Counted from the stretch's first letter, positions 35,576 to 46,976 are shown. The stretch is DNA of 50,766 nt from Bacillus sp. AFS059628 (GCF_002571225.1 NZ_NVEC01000076.1:34725-85490), one strand, 5' to 3'. Notes: a model not told the origin generated them from the sequence alone. Numbers and translations are program-made.

Positions 35576-36813
35576 GAAGTTTCCCCTTCTTTCTGGACTA
35601 CCCATTTCTCGTTCCATACATATTCCACTAACGATTCATTCTTTGCCTCAACGACCGTTACTATTTGATGTTTTCTTGCAAATTGAAAGGTTTCATTTAT
35701 ATTTGAGAATAAAGATAGCTCTACTTTTTTCCCGTCCTTTTGAAGTAAATTTCGCAATCGTTCCGCTTCTGCTAATCTATTTAACTCATAATGAATCATA
35801 ATATCTATTCTCTTTCGTTCATATGGTTCTTGTTGCTCTTGTAGCGCCTTCACAATTTGATTGACTTGCACCGCGAATCCAACAGCCGGCAGCATTTCTC
35901 CAAAATTTCCAATCAACTCATCATACCTTCCGCCACTAACAATTTCTTCTCCAATTTCGTATATATACCCTTTGAAAATAACACCTGTATAATAGTCCAA
36001 ATGTTGAATCATACCTAAATCAATGGATATGTACGATCCATATCCTAGCTTTTCAATTGCTTCATATATTTCTTTCACTCTTGCGATGGCCATTTTCATT
36101 TCATTACTTGAGGCGAGTTTTTCAGCTTCCTCAATCACTTCTAAATTCCCAAATAACCTTGGTAATTTCTCTAGTAATCTTACTGTTTCATCACATCGAT
36201 CTAATTTCTTTTCTCTAATAAAATTTGATAGCGCGGCATAATTTTTACTTTCAATGTATGTTCTAAGTATTCTCTCCTCTTCTCCATGAATGGAGAGCTT
36301 TTTGACAATACATTTATATAACTGTACTTGCCCAATCTCTATTGTAAAAGATTGCACTTTCAACTTTTGAAGTGATTGTATGACGCTTATGACACATTCA
36401 ATTTCAGCTCTTACATTATCAATTCCGATAATTTCAATACCACTTTGCACAATTTCATTATATTTTCCAGTAAGAGACTCATTCGCTCGAAATACATTCC
36501 CGCTATACGTCACTTTAAGTGGCGTATCACATCTCTGCGTTCCGATTACTCTCGCTAAAGGAATTGTCATATCAGGGCGTAACACAATAATCCGTCCCTT
36601 TTCATCAAAAAATTTATACATCTTTTCTTCATCTATCGGTCTATTTTGAAAAGCAAACACATCATAAAATTCTATTGTTGGTGTCCTTATTTCTTCATAA
36701 CCTCTCTCTAAAAAAGTACGCCTTAATTTTTGTTCTACTTCTTCAATTAACGTACATTCTTCGAATAAATAATCTCTCGTTCCATTTGGATTTGCACGTT
36801 TCCATTTTGTCAT
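35551..36813 (-). CDS. hisZ: ATP phosphoribosyltransferase regulatory subunit
   Basis: The product is 420 aa, a HisRS-like paralogue without tRNA-charging function. I use ATG 36813; a GTG four codons earlier overlaps the ribosome site. Class II synthetase-like motifs are seen in [38 protein letters not shown] and [12 protein letters not shown], and it lacks a C-terminal anticodon domain of normal size. It makes the short HisG active and histidine-sensitive. It is the first structural gene after the attenuator at 36877-37035. Confidence 0.93.
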   Translation of the reverse strand: MTKWKRANPNGTRDYLFEECTLIEEVEQKLRRTFLERGYEEIRTPTIEFYDVFAFQNRPIDEEKMYKFFDEKGRIIVLRPDMTIPLARVIGTQRCDTPLKVTYSGNVFRANESLTGKYNEIVQSGIEIIGIDNVRAEIECVISVIQSLQKLKVQSFTIEIGQVQLYKCIVKKLSIHGEEERILRTYIESKNYAALSNFIREKKLDRCDETVRLLEKLPRLFGNLEVIEEAEKLASSNEMKMAIARVKEIYEAIEKLGYGSYISIDLGMIQHLDYYTGVIFKGYIYEIGEEIVSGGRYDELIGNFGEMLPAVGFAVQVNQIVKALQEQQEPYERKRIDIMIHYELNRLAEAERLRNLLQKDGKKVELSLFSNINETFQFARKHQIVTVVEAKNESLVEYVWNEKWVVQKEGETSCVTFKLR

Positions 36814-36876
36814 CGAAATTTTCACACCTTTCCTTTTCTAATGTATGCCTATTTCATGCTCCTAAACCGAAAATAA

Positions 36877-36979
36877 AAAGAGCCTTGTAGATAAAATATA
36901 CCTACAAGGCTCTTTATTAGAGTGTAGGTACAACGGGAATAACCCTTGCACCTACACGTTTTCACGCTAGGTTCAAGGG
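36877..36979 (-). promoter_or_regulatory. Five-segment transcription attenuator of the his operon
   Basis: On the minus strand, following the leader peptide: segment 1 CCCTTGAACCTA (36979-36968); segment 2 GTGTAGGTGCAAGGG (36957-36943); segment 3 ending GTACCTACACT (down to 36921); segment 4 AAAGAGCCTTGTAGGTA (36915-36899); segment 5 CTACAAGGCTCTTT (36890-36877) followed by a T-rich run. Segments 4 and 5 form a perfect 14-bp terminator. Segment 1 pairs with 2 (11 of 12), 2 with 3, and 3 with 4 over the perfect 8-bp TACCTACA/TGTAGGTA, so the structures are mutually exclusive. Confidence 0.8.
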
Positions 36980-36981
36980 CT

Positions 36982-37035
36982 TTATGTATGATGATGTAGT
37001 TGTGTAAGCATTTTAATAGATTGCATTGTTTTCAT
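36982..37035 (-). CDS. Histidine leader peptide (HisL-like)
   Basis: The product is 17 aa, MKTMQSIKMLTQLHHHT, with three consecutive CAT codons just before the stop. AAAGGGAG lies 8 nt before the ATG. A promoter (37070-37098) lies about 28 nt upstream and the attenuator begins three bases after the stop codon. The layout matches classical leader-peptide attenuation: a ribosome delayed at the His codons leaves segment 1 free, whereas one reaching the stop covers it. It is too short for gene finders. I leave the symbol blank because the name hisL is used for an unrelated enterobacterial leader. Confidence 0.8.
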   Translation of the reverse strand: MKTMQSIKMLTQLHHHT

Positions 37036-37069
37036 AATACCTACTCCCTTTCTCCTCTAATTTTTACAT

Positions 37070-37098
37070 AGTATATAACACTTAATTCTGAATGTAAA
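37070..37098 (-). promoter_or_regulatory. Sigma-A promoter of the his operon
   Basis: TTTACA (37098-37093), 17 bp, TATACT (37075-37070) on the minus strand. The predicted start near 37063 lies about 28 nt before the leader-peptide ATG. Confidence 0.7.
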
Positions 37099-37123
37099 TA
37101 CATTTTAAATATTCCGTTATCTC

Positions 37124-37705
37124 TTAATATACAGCTACCCTTCTTTCATACTCTTTTATTTCTTGTTCATACTGCATTGTAATACTAATTTCATCTAAAC
37201 CATTTAGTAATTTCTCTTTCCACATTTTTTCGATTGTAAAATGAAACCTGTGCGTACTCGTTGTAATGACTTCATTCTCTAAATCTACTTCTATTTGCTC
37301 GCTCGCATCCGTTTTAGAAAGTTGTTCACGCATTTCTTTATCCATTACAATTGGTAACATACCATTTTTCATACAATTCATATAAAAAATATCTGCAAAC
37401 CCTCCAGCGATAATAGTGCGGAAACCATAATCAGCAAGTGCCCAAGGTGCATGTTCTCTTGAAGAACCGCAACCAAAATTATCCCCTGTAATTAATATAC
37501 TTGCCCCTTTTCTATCTTGTGCATTAAGCGGAAAATTCGGGTTTTCATGGCGGTTATTATCATAACGCCACTCATCAAATAAATATTTTCCAAATCCTGT
37601 CCTTTCAATTCTCTTTAAATATTGCTTTGGAATAATTTGGTCTGTATCAATATTATCATTCATCAGTACTGCCACGGTACCTTTATGAATACGAAATGGC
37701 TCCAT
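37124..37705 (-). CDS. leuD: 3-isopropylmalate dehydratase small subunit
   Basis: The product is 193 aa. Of two adjacent ATGs I use the second (37705), 7 nt from [24 protein letters not shown] is the aconitase swivel-domain signature. With LeuC it isomerises 2- to 3-isopropylmalate. The start lies within the last codons of leuC (23-nt overlap). It is the last gene of the ilv-leu operon; no terminator is visible between it and the his promoter. Confidence 0.95.
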   Translation of the reverse strand: MEPFRIHKGTVAVLMNDNIDTDQIIPKQYLKRIERTGFGKYLFDEWRYDNNRHENPNFPLNAQDRKGASILITGDNFGCGSSREHAPWALADYGFRTIIAGGFADIFYMNCMKNGMLPIVMDKEMREQLSKTDASEQIEVDLENEVITTSTHRFHFTIEKMWKEKLLNGLDEISITMQYEQEIKEYERRVAVY

Positions 37706-39077
37706 CATAACTCTCCTTTCTAGTATCAACAAAATGACCATATAACGCAGCTGCTGCCGCCATTGCTGGGCTAACTAAATGCGTTCTTGCTCCTTTTCCT
37801 TGCCTTCCTTCAAAATTACGATTTGAAGTTGAAGCACAATGTTCTCCTTCAGGTACTTGATCTGGATTCATTCCAAGACACATGGAACATCCAGGTTCTC
37901 TCCATTCAAATCCAGCTTCTTTAAATATGTGATGTAGTCCTTTTTTCATTGCAGCTTCCCTTACTCTTTTTGATCCAGGAACAACGAGCGCTCGCACACC
38001 TTCTTTTACCTTTCTCCCTTTCACAACAGATGCAGCAATTTCTAAATCAGAAAGTCTAGAATTTGTACAAGACCCAATGAAAACATGCTGAACTGGAATG
38101 TCATACGTGCTTTGTCCAGGGCTTAATCCCATATAAGAAAATGCTCTTTCGTCATTTGCATCATGCTTTTCTGGCAACTTTTCATCAATACGAACACCCA
38201 TACTCGGATTGGTTCCCCACGTAACGTACGGGGCTAAATCTGTAACATCAATTGTAATATGTAAATCATACATCGCATCTGCATCTGTATAAAGCTCAGA
38301 CCATTTTTCCTCGAAAGTTTCATAGTCTTTCGGTGCATATTTACGCCCTTTTACGTAAGCAAATGTTTTTTCATCTGGCGCGATAATACCTGCTTTTGCG
38401 CCTCCTTCAATTGCCATGTTACAAAGCGTCATTCTCTCTTCCATCTCCATAGCCTCAATGGTCTCTCCGTAAAATTCCATTACGTATCCAGTTCCAACTG
38501 CCACACCGTACTTTGAAAGGAGATGCAAAATAATATCTTTTGCGTAAACACCTTTTTGTAATTTTCCTTTTAACTCAATGCCCATCGCTTTCGGTTTTCT
38601 TTGCCACAACGTTTGCGTTGCCAATACATGTTCCACCTCACTCGTACCAATGCCAAATGCTAGTGCGCCAAACGCACCATGCGTTGCTGTATGACTATCA
38701 CCACAAACAATTGTTTTTCCCGGCTGCGTGAGCCCTAGTTCTGGTCCTATGACATGAACAATCCCTTGCTCTTCATCTCCGATATCGGCTAATGGCACCT
38801 GAAATTGTTTACAATTTTCCCGAAGTGTGTCTAGTTGCTGCTTCGCAATGCGATCGGTAATATTCCAAACATCTTTCGTTGGGATATTATGATCCATCGT
38901 TGCGAATGTTAAATCTGGTCTGCGAACCGTTCGATTTGTAAGCCGCAAGCCTTCAAAGGCTTGCGGTGACGTTACTTCGTGAACAAGATGCAGATCGATA
39001 TATAATAAATCCAATCCATTTTCGTTTGTCGTAACTACGTGTCTTTCCCAAAGTTTATCTAATAACCTTTTCCCCAT
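37683..39077 (-). CDS. leuC: 3-isopropylmalate dehydratase large subunit
   Basis: The product is 464 aa, of aconitase family. The 4Fe-4S ligands are Cys in GSCTNSR (about 347) and the pair CSMC (about 407-410). [26 protein letters not shown] is the substrate-binding signature. It overlaps leuB by one base and leuD by 23 bases, suggesting coupled synthesis of the subunits. Confidence 0.95.
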   Translation of the reverse strand: MGKRLLDKLWERHVVTTNENGLDLLYIDLHLVHEVTSPQAFEGLRLTNRTVRRPDLTFATMDHNIPTKDVWNITDRIAKQQLDTLRENCKQFQVPLADIGDEEQGIVHVIGPELGLTQPGKTIVCGDSHTATHGAFGALAFGIGTSEVEHVLATQTLWQRKPKAMGIELKGKLQKGVYAKDIILHLLSKYGVAVGTGYVMEFYGETIEAMEMEERMTLCNMAIEGGAKAGIIAPDEKTFAYVKGRKYAPKDYETFEEKWSELYTDADAMYDLHITIDVTDLAPYVTWGTNPSMGVRIDEKLPEKHDANDERAFSYMGLSPGQSTYDIPVQHVFIGSCTNSRLSDLEIAASVVKGRKVKEGVRALVVPGSKRVREAAMKKGLHHIFKEAGFEWREPGCSMCLGMNPDQVPEGEHCASTSNRNFEGRQGKGARTHLVSPAMAAAAALYGHFVDTRKESYDGAISYS

Positions 39078-40141
39078 TATCTTCCTCTCCCTACCAATGC
39101 TTGTTCTTCCATTTCTTGCATAACTGCCTTCGTAAATGAATTTGTCGTTTCAGTCCCCCCGATATCTGATGTACATTTCCCTGATTTAAGGACTGCGGAA
39201 ATTGCTTCTTCAATTGCACACCCTTCTCTCGTTAATCCGAACGATTGCCCAAGCATCATGGCAACAGAACGCATCATGGCAATTGGATTCGCCTTATTTT
39301 TCCCGGCAATATCCGGCGCTGATCCGTGAATAGGCTCGTATAATGAAGGTCCCTTTTCCGCATGACTTGCTGACGGAAGCATTCCTAATGATCCAGCTAA
39401 TACGGAAGCCTCGTCACTTAAAATATCTCCAAATAAATTTTCCGTTACAATTACATCAAATCGTCCTGGATTTCGAATTAACTCCATAGCAGCGGCATCT
39501 ACTAAAATATGTTCTAGTTCAACGTCTGGATAACGAAGTGCTACTTCTTCTGTCACAGTTCTCCATAGTTTACTAGATTCTAAAACATTCGCCTTATCAA
39601 TAGATGTTACTTTCTTCTTCCGCTTACTCGCTAATTGAAAAGCATAAGAAACGATACGTTCAATTTCATGGCGATGATACGTAAGGGTATCTGTTGCTAC
39701 TTCGTCCGTTCGTTCTTTCGGATAAGAAAAATAAATTCCCCCTGTTAATTCACGAACGACAACGAAATCAATTTCGTCAGCCTTTTTTAATGGCGATAAA
39801 TGTGCCGTTGCACTTTCTACCGTTACAGGACGAACGTTCGCAAATACACCAAGTCCTTTTCTTAGAGCTAATAATCCTTTCTCTGGCCTTTCTTTCGCAC
39901 TATCCCACCTTGGTCCACCAACTGCTCCTAGTAAAACCGCATCACTTGCTAAACAGGCGGCAAGCGTTCGTTGTGGTAATGGTTGCCCATTTAAATCAAT
40001 AGCACTCCCGCCGAAGTACTCATCTTGTAAATGAAAATGATGCCCATATAACCTCTCTACCATATGCAATACTTCCTTCGCACTTTCCATAACTTCCGGG
40101 CCAACACCGTCACCAGCTAAACAAACAATACGTTTTTCCAA
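39077..40141 (-). CDS. leuB: 3-isopropylmalate dehydrogenase
   Basis: The product is 354 aa. I start at TTG 40141, 8 nt after AAAGGAG; GTG and TTG codons further upstream overlap the ribosome site. Signatures are [14 protein letters not shown], the Tyr in [28 protein letters not shown] and [25 protein letters not shown]. It oxidatively decarboxylates 3-isopropylmalate with NAD+. A 36-bp perfect palindrome separates it from leuA. Confidence 0.94.
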   Translation of the reverse strand: MEKRIVCLAGDGVGPEVMESAKEVLHMVERLYGHHFHLQDEYFGGSAIDLNGQPLPQRTLAACLASDAVLLGAVGGPRWDSAKERPEKGLLALRKGLGVFANVRPVTVESATAHLSPLKKADEIDFVVVRELTGGIYFSYPKERTDEVATDTLTYHRHEIERIVSYAFQLASKRKKKVTSIDKANVLESSKLWRTVTEEVALRYPDVELEHILVDAAAMELIRNPGRFDVIVTENLFGDILSDEASVLAGSLGMLPSASHAEKGPSLYEPIHGSAPDIAGKNKANPIAMMRSVAMMLGQSFGLTREGCAIEEAISAVLKSGKCTSDIGGTETTNSFTKAVMQEMEEQALVGRGR

Positions 40142-40162
40142 TTTCAACACTCCTTTTAATTG

Positions 40163-40213
40163 AATTTTCAGAACCTTTTTGATAGGTGAGAGAAGCTTCT
40201 CTCACCTATCAAA
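40163..40213. repeat. 36-bp perfect palindrome with adjoining CodY-like box, leuA-leuB gap
   Basis: 40178-40213 is a perfect palindrome: 18-bp arms starting TTTGATAGGTGAG and meeting at AAGCTT. On the operon's strand it is not followed by a T-run, so processing or mRNA protection is more likely than termination. Next to it, AATTTTCAGAACCTT (40163-40177) matches the CodY consensus at 13 of 15 positions. Confidence 0.7.
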
Positions 40214-40216
40214 CAT

Positions 40217-41737
40217 TTATTTCACAAGCTGGATAAAAGATTTCAATTTTCCCGCTGCATGGACATATGCTCTTGCCGACGCTTCCAATACATCTTGTGC
40301 AACACCAAACCCTGATACTTGATGCGTTCCTTCTTTTAATTCAACATGAACATGAGCCAGTGCGTCTTGACCTTGTGTAATAGATTGTATGCGATAATCT
40401 GCCAATTCACATTCTAATCCTAAAATTCTTTGAATTGCATTATAAATCGCTTCAATACTACCAGAACCAGTAGCTGCATCTTCGTATACATTTCCTTCCT
40501 CGTCTTTTAGTACAACTGTCGCACATTGTGTACTATTTGACACGAAATGTACTTGCAGTTGGGTAATGTTATATTGCTGAGCCGCAAATGCTGCTTCCCC
40601 GAGCATAAGTGCACGTAAATCTTCCTCCGTAATTTCCTTTTTACGATCAGCTAATTTTTTAAACGCTTCAAACACTGCATCTCGTTCTTCCGTTGTAAAT
40701 TCATAGCCAAGCTCTTTCATTTTTTCTGTAAACGCGTGACGGCCAGAATGTTTTCCAAGTACGAACAGGTTTTGAGATTCACCTACTAACTCTGGTTCAA
40801 TAATTTCATACGTTGTCACTTCTTTTAAAACACCATCTTGATGAATTCCTGATTCATGAGCGAACGCATTCGCTCCGACGATCGCTTTATTTTTCGGTAC
40901 AACCATACCTGTTAATCTACTTACTAATGTACTCGTCGCTTTAATTTCTTTTAGCGTCATAGAAGGCTCCGCCTCATAGAAATCTTTTCTAATATGAAGA
41001 GCAACCGCAACCTCTTCTAACGCCGCATTCCCTGCTCTTTCTCCAATCCCATTAATTGTTCCTTCTACTTGCAACGCTCCGCCTTCAACTGCAGCTAATG
41101 AATTGGCTACAGCCATCCCAAGATCATCATGACAATGACAAGAGAAAATTGCTTTTTCATATGAAGGAACGGATTCTTGTAAATATTTAAAAAGAGAATA
41201 ATATTCTTCTGGATTCGTATACCCAACTGTATCTGGAATGTTAATTACATTCGCTCCTGCACGAATTGCAACTTCTACCGCTTCAGCTAAAAAGTCTCTT
41301 GCTGTTCTTGTCGCATCTTCTGCAGAAAATTGTACTGTCGGAAATAATGATTTTCCAAGTGTAACGGAACGATGAATACTATCTAATACATCTTCTTTTG
41401 ACATACAAAGTTTATACTTCATATGAATATCACTCGTAGCTAAAAATACATGTAAACGAGGAGATACAGCACCTTTCACAGCTTCATACGCTCTTCGAAT
41501 ATCACTTTCTTTCGCTCTAGCTAAACTCATAACTGTAGCATTTTGAATCGTATTTGCGATGCGTTTTACCGATTGAAAATCCCCTTCGGAAGCTGCTGCA
41601 AAGCCAGCTTCCATGACATGAATCCCTAGTCTCTCTAATTGCCTTGCAATTTGCAATTTCTCTTGTTCATTTAAATTCACTCCTGGTGATTGTTCGCCAT
41701 CACGTAGCGTCGTATCCATGAACAAAATCTGCTTCAT
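40217..41737 (-). CDS. leuA: 2-isopropylmalate synthase
   Basis: The product is 506 aa. The HMGL-type barrel starts [14 protein letters not shown] (8-21), and the metal-binding [21 protein letters not shown] follows near 200. A C-terminal LeuA regulatory domain (about 385-500) gives leucine feedback. It condenses acetyl-CoA and 2-ketoisovalerate. It begins one base after ilvC. Confidence 0.95.
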   Translation of the reverse strand: MKQILFMDTTLRDGEQSPGVNLNEQEKLQIARQLERLGIHVMEAGFAAASEGDFQSVKRIANTIQNATVMSLARAKESDIRRAYEAVKGAVSPRLHVFLATSDIHMKYKLCMSKEDVLDSIHRSVTLGKSLFPTVQFSAEDATRTARDFLAEAVEVAIRAGANVINIPDTVGYTNPEEYYSLFKYLQESVPSYEKAIFSCHCHDDLGMAVANSLAAVEGGALQVEGTINGIGERAGNAALEEVAVALHIRKDFYEAEPSMTLKEIKATSTLVSRLTGMVVPKNKAIVGANAFAHESGIHQDGVLKEVTTYEIIEPELVGESQNLFVLGKHSGRHAFTEKMKELGYEFTTEERDAVFEAFKKLADRKKEITEEDLRALMLGEAAFAAQQYNITQLQVHFVSNSTQCATVVLKDEEGNVYEDAATGSGSIEAIYNAIQRILGLECELADYRIQSITQGQDALAHVHVELKEGTHQVSGFGVAQDVLEASARAYVHAAGKLKSFIQLVK

Positions 41738-41738
41738 A

Positions 41739-42761
<1,023 letters not shown>

Positions 42762-42775
42762 CTATATTTAAATGA

Positions 42776-43285
42776 TTATTGAATTAACATCACTTGCTTA
42801 TCTTGCTTTTTCATACTGCGTGTAAATGCTGTTACACCTGTTCTAGCGATCTCTTTCAAACCGTATGGACGAAGTAATTCAATTAACGCTTCTACTTTCT
42901 CCTGTGTACCTGTTACTTGCACAACTATGGAATCCTTCCCAACATCTATTACAGTGGCTCGAAACGGCTCAATTAAACTGTATAATTCTGCTCTTGCTAC
43001 TGATGTTGCTACTTTAATAAGCGCGAGTTCTCTTGCTATCGTCGCTTCTTCTGTAATATCTGATACTTTCAGAACATCAATTTGCTTATGAAGTTGTTTA
43101 ATTAACTGCTCTACTTGCTGTTCATTTTCAACGTGTACAACAATCGTCATCCGCGATATGTCCGATGATTCCGTATGACCTACTGAAATGCTTTCAATAT
43201 TAAAATGTCTTCGTGTCATAACACCTGTAATTCGGTTTAACACACCGCTTTGATTTCGAACTGTCGCTATAACAATTCTCTTCAC
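42776..43285 (-). CDS. ilvN: Acetolactate synthase small (regulatory) subunit
   Basis: The product is 169 aa. I start at GTG 43285, whose GTGA overlaps the ilvB stop; a longer frame reads through the end of ilvB and is not credible. An N-terminal ACT domain ([34 protein letters not shown]) binds the feedback amino acid, and the C-terminal ALS_ss domain follows. It stimulates IlvB and makes it valine-sensitive. Also called ilvH. Confidence 0.94.
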   Translation of the reverse strand: MKRIVIATVRNQSGVLNRITGVMTRRHFNIESISVGHTESSDISRMTIVVHVENEQQVEQLIKQLHKQIDVLKVSDITEEATIARELALIKVATSVARAELYSLIEPFRATVIDVGKDSIVVQVTGTQEKVEALIELLRPYGLKEIARTGVTAFTRSMKKQDKQVMLIQ

Positions 43286-44982
43286 CTTTTTTCCACTCCC
43301 TCCATTTGGTGAACACCTTTCCCTGGGGCAACCATCGGCATTACCTTTTCTGATTGAAGGACACGGCAATCAATTACGACCGGTTCTTGTAATTCAATCG
43401 CATGCTGGATTTGCTTCTTTGCAAGAAGTGGATCATCTATGCGAACTCCTTTTATACCATACGCATTCGCAAGAGCGACGAAATCGGGTTGACACGATAG
43501 TAAAGAGTGCGAGTATCTTTGATTATAAAATTCATCTTGCCATTGTCTTACCATTCCTAAAGCTTCATTATTTAAAATAAATACTTTAACAGGTAGCGAG
43601 TGTTCTTTTAATACACTTAATTCTTGCAGCGTCATTTGAAAGCCAGCGTCACCGACAATTGCAATAACTAGTTCTTCTGGCTTTGCAATTTGCGCACCAA
43701 TTGCTGCTGGAAATCCGAATCCCATCGTCCCTAATCCTCCTGAAGTTACCCATTTATCTGGATTTTTCAGCGGATAATATTGAGCTGCCCACATTTGATG
43801 TTGCCCAACATCTGTTGTTACAATCGCTTCTCCCTTCGTAATTTCATATAACATATCAATTGCGTATTGAGGCTTAATACTTTCAGAGTTTCTTTTATAA
43901 GAGAATGGATATTGTTCTTTTCTCCGCTTTAATAAAGTGATCCATTCATGATGATTTTCTTTTCCTCCTTCTGGTTCAAGTAATACTTCCAATGCCCGCT
44001 TAGCACTTGCAACAATAGGAATTTCAGTCGGCACATTTTTCCCGATTTCTGCTGGATCGATATCGATATGTGCAACAGTAGCCCCTTTAGCAAAATAAAC
44101 TAAATTCCCTGTAAGCCGATCATCAAATCTCGCGCCTACATTAATGAGTAAGTCGCATTCATATAAAGCCATATTGGCTGTGTAAGAACCATGCATTCCT
44201 CCCATTCCTAAAAATAGTTCATCATCTGGTGGAAAGCCACCGAGACCAAGTAATGTATGCACAACAGGAATTTCATATTTACGAGCAAAACTTGTTAACT
44301 CTTTTGATGCTTTCGCATGCAATACACCTGCTCCAGCTAAAATTAACGGCTTATTCGCAACTCTAATCGCTTGTAATAATTTGTTTATTTGGAGTAAATT
44401 TGGTTCATAATTTGGGTTGTATCCTGGTAAATCCATCTGCACATCATTACATCGTTCTCCTTGCTCTACTACCATATCTTTCGGAAGATCGATAACGACT
44501 GGTCCTGGTCTTCCTGTTCTAGCAATATGAAATGCTTCTTTAATAATACGAGATAAATCTGAAGCCTTTCGCACTTGATAGTTATGTTTTGTCACCGGCA
44601 TCGTAAGTCCCATAATATCCGCTTCCTGGAAAGCATCACTTCCAATTAACGTTGTTGCTACTTGCCCTGTAAATACAACAAGTGGTAGTGAATCAATCAT
44701 GGCATCTGCTAGACCAGTAATCACATTTGTAGCACCTGGCCCACTCGTTGCAATGACAACCCCTGGATTTCCAGTAATTCTGGCATATCCTTCAGCAGCG
44801 TGAATCGCTCCTTGCTCATGCCTTGTTAAAATATGCGGAATTTCACAGTCATAGAGCGCATCATAAAGAGGTAAAACAGCACCACCAGGATAACCGAAAA
44901 TCACTTCTACCCCTTCATTTTCTAGCGCTTCTAACAATAGCTGTGCACCAGTTGCCAGTTTCTCTTCCGTTTTTGAAGACAT
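43282..44982 (-). CDS. ilvB: Acetolactate synthase large subunit
   Basis: The product is 566 aa, ThDP-dependent. [17 protein letters not shown] and the catalytic Glu in [18 protein letters not shown] are in the N-domain. The ThDP/Mg site is [29 protein letters not shown] near 435-465. It condenses pyruvate with pyruvate or 2-ketobutyrate. It is the first gene after the Ile T-box; the operon runs ilvB-ilvN-ilvC-leuA-leuB-leuC-leuD and lacks ilvD. Confidence 0.95.
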   Translation of the reverse strand: MSSKTEEKLATGAQLLLEALENEGVEVIFGYPGGAVLPLYDALYDCEIPHILTRHEQGAIHAAEGYARITGNPGVVIATSGPGATNVITGLADAMIDSLPLVVFTGQVATTLIGSDAFQEADIMGLTMPVTKHNYQVRKASDLSRIIKEAFHIARTGRPGPVVIDLPKDMVVEQGERCNDVQMDLPGYNPNYEPNLLQINKLLQAIRVANKPLILAGAGVLHAKASKELTSFARKYEIPVVHTLLGLGGFPPDDELFLGMGGMHGSYTANMALYECDLLINVGARFDDRLTGNLVYFAKGATVAHIDIDPAEIGKNVPTEIPIVASAKRALEVLLEPEGGKENHHEWITLLKRRKEQYPFSYKRNSESIKPQYAIDMLYEITKGEAIVTTDVGQHQMWAAQYYPLKNPDKWVTSGGLGTMGFGFPAAIGAQIAKPEELVIAIVGDAGFQMTLQELSVLKEHSLPVKVFILNNEALGMVRQWQDEFYNQRYSHSLLSCQPDFVALANAYGIKGVRIDDPLLAKKQIQHAIELQEPVVIDCRVLQSEKVMPMVAPGKGVHQMEGVEKR

Positions 44983-45019
44983 AGTTCTTATAAGCCCCCT
45001 TTTTAAAAACTTTTATCAA

Positions 45020-45290
45020 TAAAAAAAATCCTACGTCCACACTCCAGCTATGTGCTGAAGGGACGAAAGATTTCGCGGTACCACCCTTCTTTGCAAGAAT
45101 ACTCTTGCCTCAGTGACCCATAAATGAGTCTAGCTAATAACGGAGCTACCGTCTAAGCCTAGACAAACGCTTCAGCTTAGCACTCAAGGGCGATGTTCGT
45201 CAACGTGAACCATCGGTTTTCAGCAACCACCGACTCTCTGTGAGGCTTCACAATCAACTACTCCTCCCTATCAACGCTTTCTTGTGTTAT
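45020..45290 (-). promoter_or_regulatory. T-box leader of ilvB-leuD, probable isoleucine specifier
   Basis: On the minus strand the T-box AAGGGTGGTACCGCG lies at 45088-45074. The terminator CGTCC...CAGC/GCTG...GGACG with an eight-T run follows at about 45068-45021. Stem I has CAGAGAGTCGGTGG and a specifier loop GAAC-ATC-GCCCTTGAG with ATC (Ile) at 45194-45192. It lies in the 317-nt gap after ilvE, so ilvE is outside its control. Confidence 0.92.
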
Positions 45291-45299
45291 AAAGAGTTA

Positions 45300-46196
45300 T
45301 TATCCAACTTTATTTTCTTCGTAAATTTTCTCTCCATCTTCTATAACTAACTTTCGGAATTCTTCTAATAAACGATTCGTATGTGGCCCCGTTTGCCCTA
45401 AACCAATCGTTCTACCATCTACTGTCGTAACAGCAATTACTTCAGCTGCTGTTCCTGTTAAAAATACTTCATCTGCTACATATACATCATGTCTTGTAAA
45501 TAACTCTTCTCTAACGTCATATCCAAGTTTTTCACCAATTTCTAAAATAGCGTTTCGTGTAATACCTTCTAACGCTCCAGCAGAACTTGGTGGTGTAATT
45601 AATTTATTTCCTTTTACAATAAATACGTTATCCCCTGAGCCTTCAGCTACATATCCTTGATCATTTAACATAAGCGCTTCTTGTACCCCAGCCAATTTCG
45701 CTTCGATGCGAACTAAAATATTGTTTAAGTAATTTAAAGACTTTACTTGAGGCGACAATACATCTGGACGGTTTCGGCGCGTTGCAACTGTTACAACTGG
45801 AATTCCTTTTTCATAATATTCTTGTGGGAATAAAGATAGTTGCTCTGCTATTACTACTACATTCGGTTTCTTACAAGAATCAGGATCTAATCCAAGATTT
45901 CCTGCTCCTCGCGATACAACTAGGCGAATGTATCCATTAAATAATTTATTTTGTCGAATCGTCTCAACAACAATATTCGTTACTTCATCTAAAGAATATG
46001 GAATTTCTAACATGATGGATTTTGCTGATTCATATAACCTGACAAGATGCTCTCTCAAACGGAAAACATTACCGCTATAAACTCTAATTCCTTCAAATAC
46101 TCCATCTCCATATAAATAACCATGATCATATACTGATACTTTTGCCTCGTCTTTTGGAACAAATTCTCCATTTAAGAAAATCCATTGCTCGTTCAC
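45300..46196 (-). CDS. ilvE: Branched-chain amino acid aminotransferase (class IV)
   Basis: The product is 298 aa, fold type IV. The PLP lysine lies in SPQVKSLNYLNNIL (about residue 158), and EGSGDNVFIVKGNKL and GITRNAILEI are class IV signatures. It transfers amino groups between glutamate and Leu/Ile/Val. It precedes the ilv-leu operon but is separated by the T-box. Its own promoter carries a CodY box (46271-46285). Confidence 0.93.
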   Translation of the reverse strand: MNEQWIFLNGEFVPKDEAKVSVYDHGYLYGDGVFEGIRVYSGNVFRLREHLVRLYESAKSIMLEIPYSLDEVTNIVVETIRQNKLFNGYIRLVVSRGAGNLGLDPDSCKKPNVVVIAEQLSLFPQEYYEKGIPVVTVATRRNRPDVLSPQVKSLNYLNNILVRIEAKLAGVQEALMLNDQGYVAEGSGDNVFIVKGNKLITPPSSAGALEGITRNAILEIGEKLGYDVREELFTRHDVYVADEVFLTGTAAEVIAVTTVDGRTIGLGQTGPHTNRLLEEFRKLVIEDGEKIYEENKVG

Positions 46197-46239
46197 TGGA
46201 AAGCGCCTCCTATGTTCTATGAATTTTTTATTGTTTCCT

Positions 46240-46285
46240 AGTTTACTCTCCTTTCTAAATAAATCAAGAGAATTTTTAGAAAATT
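46240..46285 (-). promoter_or_regulatory. ilvE promoter with CodY box
   Basis: TTGATT (46267-46262), 16 bp, TAAACT (46245-46240) on the minus strand. Directly upstream, AATTTTTAGAAAATT (46271-46285) matches the CodY consensus AATTTTCWGAAAATT at 14 of 15 positions. CodY bound with branched-chain amino acids or GTP would be expected to repress here. Confidence 0.75.
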
Positions 46286-46325
46286 TATAATCTTTAATCG
46301 TACGTACATCTTTGATTATATTGAT

Positions 46326-46341
46326 TTAACAGCATTGTTAA
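46326..46341. promoter_or_regulatory. 6-4-6 dyad in the ilvE upstream region
   Basis: TTAACA-GCAT-TGTTAA is a perfect small dyad with operator form. No matching regulator is recognisable. Confidence 0.4.
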
Positions 46342-46419
46342 CGTTTACAAAAAGTCAAAAAATTTTTTTCGCCAATTTTCACTAAAAAAATATTTGTTTA
46401 AAAGAAGGATTTTCATCAA

Positions 46420-46460
46420 TTGATACGAATCTATTGTATTCAATAAACGGACGTCCGTTT
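46420..46460 (+). promoter_or_regulatory. Perfect 16-bp palindromic operator candidate
   Basis: AAACGGACGTCCGTTT at 46445-46460 overlaps the -10 end of a weak promoter (TTGATA 46420-46425, TAAACG 46444-46449). A palindrome in this position is typical of a TetR-like repressor site. The next plus-strand gene starts at 46612. Confidence 0.5.
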
Positions 46461-46611
46461 TTATAAATTCGGGAATATACAACGACTTTTGCTGAAAAAG
46501 GAGGGAAATAATAAAAATAACGCTGTCTAAAAATAACATTCATATTTTTCATTTCGGAATCATAATCCTATTTTTAAAAAACAATTTGTCAAAATGAAGG
46601 AGGAAATCAAT

Positions 46612-46851
46612 ATGGCGTGTGTACAAATTAAAGGAACGAGACAAGAGGTAGTAGAAATGCTTCAACTGTTTGATCTAATGGATACAAAAGGTTTTTGTAA
46701 ATTCGATAACTATGTAGAGGTAGAACCAAATAATAAAGAACATAATAATTTTATTGCTTCAATTGATATCCATTCAAATACTTCTTTCGCTCAAGATACT
46801 TTAAACGATCAATTCGTAAGCCAAATGCTTACTGGTGTATATAACGACTAA
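46612..46851 (+). CDS. DUF3970-like small protein
   Basis: The product is 79 aa and soluble. Start ATG 46612 follows AAGGAGGAAATCAAT; an ATG six codons earlier overlaps this ribosome site. The sequence MACVQIKGTRQEVVEMLQLF with two Cys (3 and 22) resembles proteins grouped as DUF3970 in Bacillus; I am not certain. A perfect palindrome lies 150 bp upstream. Function unknown. Confidence 0.7.
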   Translation: MACVQIKGTRQEVVEMLQLFDLMDTKGFCKFDNYVEVEPNNKEHNNFIASIDIHSNTSFAQDTLNDQFVSQMLTGVYND

Positions 46852-46976
46852 ATAAAGTGATAATTTAATCAAACTACCCGTAAATAGCAAATAAATATAT
46901 GTTTCCTACCATCTTTGCATAAATATATGCGATGTACTTGAGCATACTAGTAACTAGATGGTAGGAGGTGAGAATT

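Noticed and set aside
43286-43369. Longer IlvN starting inside ilvB
   Set aside because: The extra residues are the end of ilvB in another frame; the GTGA overlap start gives the standard 169-aa protein.
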